From JAHEJV01 sp964653555 (lineage in GTDB: Bacteria > Myxococcota_A > UBA9160 > SMWR01), in contig CAZZFT010000005.1 in the NCBI GenBank assembly GCA_964653555.1, positions 18,435-82,434 on the forward strand: DNA of 64,000 nucleotides. The letters run 5' to 3'. Every line of letters starts with the position of its first letter. Position 1 is the stretch's first letter. Below the pieces are notes generated by a model that worked only from the letters and a program-made list of their open reading frames with translations, ran no database searches and was not told where the DNA came from. A program made the translations under genes and the position numbers. This document shows positions 61,171 to 64,000 of the stretch, piece after piece.

Positions 61171-61755
61171 ATGTCGGCACCGACGTGCTCCCCCGCGCGT
61201 CAACCGAGTGATGAAGAGCTCGTCGAGCGGGTCCTCTCCGGCGAGCGCGACGCCTTCGACCTGCTGTATTCGCGCTACGTCGGGCGCGTGTTCCGATTCG
61301 CGGAGAAGCGGCTGCGCAACCGGGCCGACGTCGAAGAGACCACCCAGGAGATCTTCATCAACATCTTCTCCTCTCTGGGCTCGTTCCGGGCCGAGGCCCC
61401 CTTTGCCGCCTGGGTGCTGGGCGTCGCCCGCTTCACGATCGCGAGCCGGTTCAAGAGGAGGCAGCACCCGACGGTGCCCCTCGAGCCCAACGGCGACGGC
61501 GAGGGCGAGCTGGAGCTGGACGGCTTCGCCGGTCCGCGCGAGGCGACGCCCCTGGAGCAGTACGAGCTTCAGGAGCGCATCGCACAGCTGGTGCGCGCCG
61601 CCGAGAAGCGCCTGTCTCCCGAGCAGCGTGAGCTGTTCCGTCTGCACCACCTCGAGCACCACCCGATCTCGGACATCGCCGCGGCGCTCCGGAAGAGCGA
61701 GGACGCGGTGAAGTCGAATCTCTACCGCGTTCGCAAGGTGCTGCTCGCGCGTTGA
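61171..61755 (+). CDS. ECF-type RNA polymerase sigma factor
   Basis: A 194-residue sigma factor of the RpoE-like ECF group. Region 2 is at about 22-90 (ERDAFDLLYSRYVGRVF and ETTQEIFINIF) and region 4 at about 130-190 (LSPEQRELFRLHHLEHH, then an HTH). ATG at 61171 follows GGAGGATTGGG. No anti-sigma gene with a membrane helix is next to it, so how it is controlled is unknown. The 187-bp gap upstream may hold its promoter. Confidence 0.93.
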   Translation: MSAPTCSPARQPSDEELVERVLSGERDAFDLLYSRYVGRVFRFAEKRLRNRADVEETTQEIFINIFSSLGSFRAEAPFAAWVLGVARFTIASRFKRRQHPTVPLEPNGDGEGELELDGFAGPREATPLEQYELQERIAQLVRAAEKRLSPEQRELFRLHHLEHHPISDIAAALRKSEDAVKSNLYRVRKVLLAR

Positions 61756-61788
61756 TTCGCCTCGAGCCGGCAGTATGCTGCCGCGGCG

Positions 61789-62559
61789 ATGGCCGATGCG
61801 TTGCGCTTGGCGGGGTACCCGGAGCCTTTGGGGCTGGCAGTTCGCCAGGGATCGCGAATCGCGGCGCGGCCCGATCTGCGTGTCCAGGAGATCGAGTTCA
61901 GCAGCCGCGGCGACCGGGTGTCGGGGCGCCTCGTTCTGCCCGCCGAGGGCGGCGGGCCCTACCCGCTCCTGCTGGTCCAGCACGCGCTCGGCGGATCGGC
62001 GGCCGACGTGATCGAGGCGGCGGCGAAGGCCTGGTCCCAGGCCGGTGCCGCGGTCGCGGCGATCGATTTCCCGCTGCACGGCGCGCGCGCGGACCAGAAG
62101 CTCCTGCACTGGCTGATCGGCACGGACGTCGACCGCACCGACCCCCGCCGCCGCGCGCTGGCGCTGGAGTTCGCGCGCCAGTCCGTGATCGACGTCGAGC
62201 GCGCGCTCGACGCGCTGACCACCCTGGCCTGGATCGACGCCGAGCGGATCGCCTTCCTCGGCTTCGGTCTGGGCGCCCAGGTCGGCGGCGCCTTCTGCGC
62301 CCTCGACCCGCGCCCCGCCGCCGTGGTGCTCGTCCCGAGACGCGACCCCCTGGTCGCCGCGGAGCTCGACCCCCACCCGCACGTCGGCCGGATCGCCCCG
62401 CGCCCACTGCTGTGGTTGACCGGGAGCGGGGAGCCGGAAATGCGCGCCGTGGAGCGCGGACACGTGGAAACGGTCACCGTCGAGGCCGATTCCGCCGATC
62501 TGTCGGGCGCCACCGCGGAGGCGATCGGCGCCTTTCTCGGCCGCGCGCTGGCGATCTGA
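61789..62559 (+). CDS. Alpha/beta hydrolase fold protein without Ser nucleophile
   Basis: A 256-residue alpha/beta-hydrolase fold protein. The N-terminal strands and oxyanion region (LLLVQHALGG) are normal, but the nucleophile elbow reads GFGLG (158-162): the serine position is Gly160 (GGT codon at 62266). A His/Asp end of the triad is not obvious either. It may be a pseudoenzyme, a binding protein or act through another mechanism. ATG at 61789 lies 33 bp after the sigma factor stop. Confidence 0.82.
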   Translation: MADALRLAGYPEPLGLAVRQGSRIAARPDLRVQEIEFSSRGDRVSGRLVLPAEGGGPYPLLLVQHALGGSAADVIEAAAKAWSQAGAAVAAIDFPLHGARADQKLLHWLIGTDVDRTDPRRRALALEFARQSVIDVERALDALTTLAWIDAERIAFLGFGLGAQVGGAFCALDPRPAAVVLVPRRDPLVAAELDPHPHVGRIAPRPLLWLTGSGEPEMRAVERGHVETVTVEADSADLSGATAEAIGAFLGRALAI

Positions 62560-62700
62560 GCCGAGGCCGAAGACGCGCCGGCGTCCCGCGGGACGCGGCC
62601 CGAATCGACGGACCTATACTCGCCGGCCGCTCGCGCCGATGCCATGCGTGGGCCTGCGCCGGAGCGGGCCGGGACACAGAGACCGAGATCGGGAGGTTCC

Positions 62701-63723
62701 ATGCATCGCATCCTCGGGGTGATCATCGCGGCGGCCGCCTTCTGCCTCGCCTGCGGCACGTTCGGGGGCACCGACACCGACTCGCCCGTCGCGGCGCGCG
62801 TCGGCGACCAGATCATCACCGTCCAGGAGCTGGACGCGGCGATCAAGCAGGACCTGTTCGACCGGGAGACCGGCGGAGGCAACACGTCGAAGGTCTACGA
62901 GCTTCGCTCCGATGCGCTTCGCGATCTCGTCTCCGACCGGGTGATCGACCAGGAGGCGGCGCGACGCGGCCTGACCCGGGAGCAGCTGCTGGACACCGAG
63001 TTCGCTGCGCTCCCCCCGGTGACCGACGAGCAGATCGAGGCGTTCTACAGCGACAACGCCGACCGCCTGCGCGGGGCTCCACTCGACCAGCTGAGCCCGC
63101 GAATCCGCTCGCACCTCGAAGGCGAGGCCCGGAAGGGGGCCCTGGACGATCTGGTGGCGAAGGCGGACGTGCAGGTGCTCCTCCCGCGACCGCGCGTGGA
63201 GGTCCGCCCGGACGGCCCCTCCCGGGGCCCGGACGGCGCGCCGGTGACGATCGTGGAATTCAGCGACTTCCAGTGCCCGTTCTGCCAGCGCGCGAAGCCG
63301 GTGCTCGAAGAGATCGTCGCGCGCCATCCCGAGGACGTTCGCGTCGTCTACCGACACCTGCCCCTCGACAGCATCCACCCGCGCGCGCGAGCGAGCGCGG
63401 AGGCCGCGGCGTGCGCCGCGGACGGCGGCCGGTTCTGGGAGTTCCACGATCTGCTGTTCGCCAACCAGCGCCAGCTCGGCGACGAAGACCTGCGTCGCTA
63501 TGCGAGCGAGGTGGGCCTCGAGCCCGAGGCCTTCGACGAGTGCGTGCGATCCCGGCGCCACGCCCAGGCGGTCGAGGCCGACGTCCAGGAGGCGCAGCGG
63601 ATCGGTCTCACCGGTACGCCGGCGTTCGTCGTGAACGGAATCGTGCTCTTCGGCCTCCAGAGCACCGACGCCCTTGACGGAGTCGTGCTCGAGGAGCTGA
63701 AGCGGATCGAATCCGAGTCCTGA
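62701..63723 (+). CDS. Lipoprotein with SurA-N-like and DsbA-like domains
   Basis: A 340-residue predicted lipoprotein (LAC, Cys18). Residues about 30-160 resemble the SurA/PpiC N-terminal chaperone helices (VGDQIITVQELDAAIKQDL); no PPIase domain follows. Residues 180-335 are a DsbA/thioredoxin_4-like domain with CPFC (192-195) and the cis-Pro loop TGTPAFVVNG. Suggests a periplasmic thiol-disulfide enzyme or chaperone. ATG at 62701 with GGGAGG upstream. Confidence 0.88.
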   Translation: MHRILGVIIAAAAFCLACGTFGGTDTDSPVAARVGDQIITVQELDAAIKQDLFDRETGGGNTSKVYELRSDALRDLVSDRVIDQEAARRGLTREQLLDTEFAALPPVTDEQIEAFYSDNADRLRGAPLDQLSPRIRSHLEGEARKGALDDLVAKADVQVLLPRPRVEVRPDGPSRGPDGAPVTIVEFSDFQCPFCQRAKPVLEEIVARHPEDVRVVYRHLPLDSIHPRARASAEAAACAADGGRFWEFHDLLFANQRQLGDEDLRRYASEVGLEPEAFDECVRSRRHAQAVEADVQEAQRIGLTGTPAFVVNGIVLFGLQSTDALDGVVLEELKRIESES

Positions 63724-63833
63724 TGCCACCGGACCGCGCCTCGCGCGCCCCAACTTGACCGTGCTCGGGCGGGCGGTCACCCTGTCTACAGCCACCCAAC
63801 GGGGGCCCGGTCCCCTCGAGAGCGAGATCCGCC

Positions 63834-64000
63834 ATGTTCGGAATCGGAGCCACCGAGCTGCTGATCGTGTTCGGGATCGTCGTCGTGCTGTTCGGCGCGC
63901 GGCGCCTGCCGGAGCTCGGCTCGGGCGTGGGCAAGGCGATCAAGAACTTCAAGGCGGGAATCTCGGGGCAGGACGAGGTGGACGTCACCCCGAAGAACGA
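63834..64000 (+). CDS. tatA: Sec-independent translocase TatA (partial)
   Basis: The first 55 codons and two bases; the gene runs beyond the window. The N-terminus MFGIGATELLIVFGIVVVLF is the single TatA membrane helix, followed by FGARRLPELGSGVGKAIKNF, the hinge and amphipathic helix. TatA/TatB/TatE type: the early GIGATELL and the FGARRLPELG fit TatA. It forms the twin-arginine translocation pore. Other tat genes are not visible here. Confidence 0.92.
   Translation, partial: MFGIGATELLIVFGIVVVLFGARRLPELGSGVGKAIKNFKAGISGQDEVDVTPKN

Overview
The window is very GC-rich with dense, strongly coupled gene packing: many neighbouring genes overlap by 4 bp (GTGA or ATGA). The gene content points to a Gram-negative, aerobic or facultative bacterium of the deltaproteobacterial grade (Myxococcota, Binatota or a Desulfobacterota relative). 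The signs are lipoproteins, FtsEX/EnvC, a LolB-like protein, a Cys-type CcmE as described for Desulfovibrio-like System I*, F420 biosynthesis genes, a PEP-CTERM protein and a TlyA-type methylase. The exact phylum cannot be fixed from the sequence alone. No rRNA, tRNA, CRISPR array, integrase or transposase was seen, so this looks like core chromosome rather than a mobile island.

Layout. 1-7.7 kb (minus): an oligopeptide/dipeptide ABC importer operon preceded by a TPR lipoprotein and a LolB-like lipoprotein. 7.8-10.1 kb (minus): cysC, a cysteine desulfurase and an A-type Fe-S carrier. 10.2-18.3 kb (minus): a long coupled operon running hypothetical - ftsE - ftsX - envC - ctp protease - xseA - xseB - polyprenyl synthase - tlyA. 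18.6-20.9 kb (minus): a propeller-like secreted protein coupled to a PEP-CTERM protein. 21.0-23.8 kb (plus): a DUF4124 protein and cofD-cofC-cofE of coenzyme F420 synthesis. 23.9-26.2 kb (minus): an orphan, the ribosome-assembly GTPase EngB and an aminotransferase. 26.3-32.1 kb (plus): cytochrome c maturation genes ccmE-ccmF-zinc-ribbon protein-ccmA-ccmB. 32.1-32.7 kb: a gene-free gap with a near-consensus promoter and a stable hairpin. 32.7-39.6 kb: a zinc-binding hypothetical, then minus-strand Nudix, hisG, plsB, SDR, GNAT and a biotinyl carrier. 39.6-43.5 kb (plus): ffh and an MltD-like LysM transglycosylase. 43.5-50.4 kb: phosphatase, rlmN, a secreted hydrolase, a coiled-coil membrane protein, thioesterase, BKACE and a CBS protein. 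50.4-57.7 kb (minus): trmB, sppA, VWA protein, MoxR ATPase, M48 lipoprotein and a kinase with two ATP-cones. 57.9-61.0 kb (plus): MerR regulator, a ParA ATPase fused to a glycogen-binding (CBM48-like) domain, a MinD-like protein without a P-loop, and a small unknown. 61.2-64 kb (plus): ECF sigma factor, a serine-less alpha/beta hydrolase, a SurA-N/DsbA-like lipoprotein and tatA running off the end.

The part most likely to be an undescribed system is 57.9-61.0 kb: regulator, ParA-CBM48 fusion, degenerate MinD-like partner and small partner. It could be a positioning or partitioning machine tied to glycogen or another alpha-glucan. Also noteworthy are the CcmE variant with Cys-x-x-x-Phe in a ccm operon without ccmC/G/H, and an alpha/beta hydrolase lacking its nucleophile. 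Stable GC-rich hairpins without U-tracts sit in four of the five convergent gene junctions.
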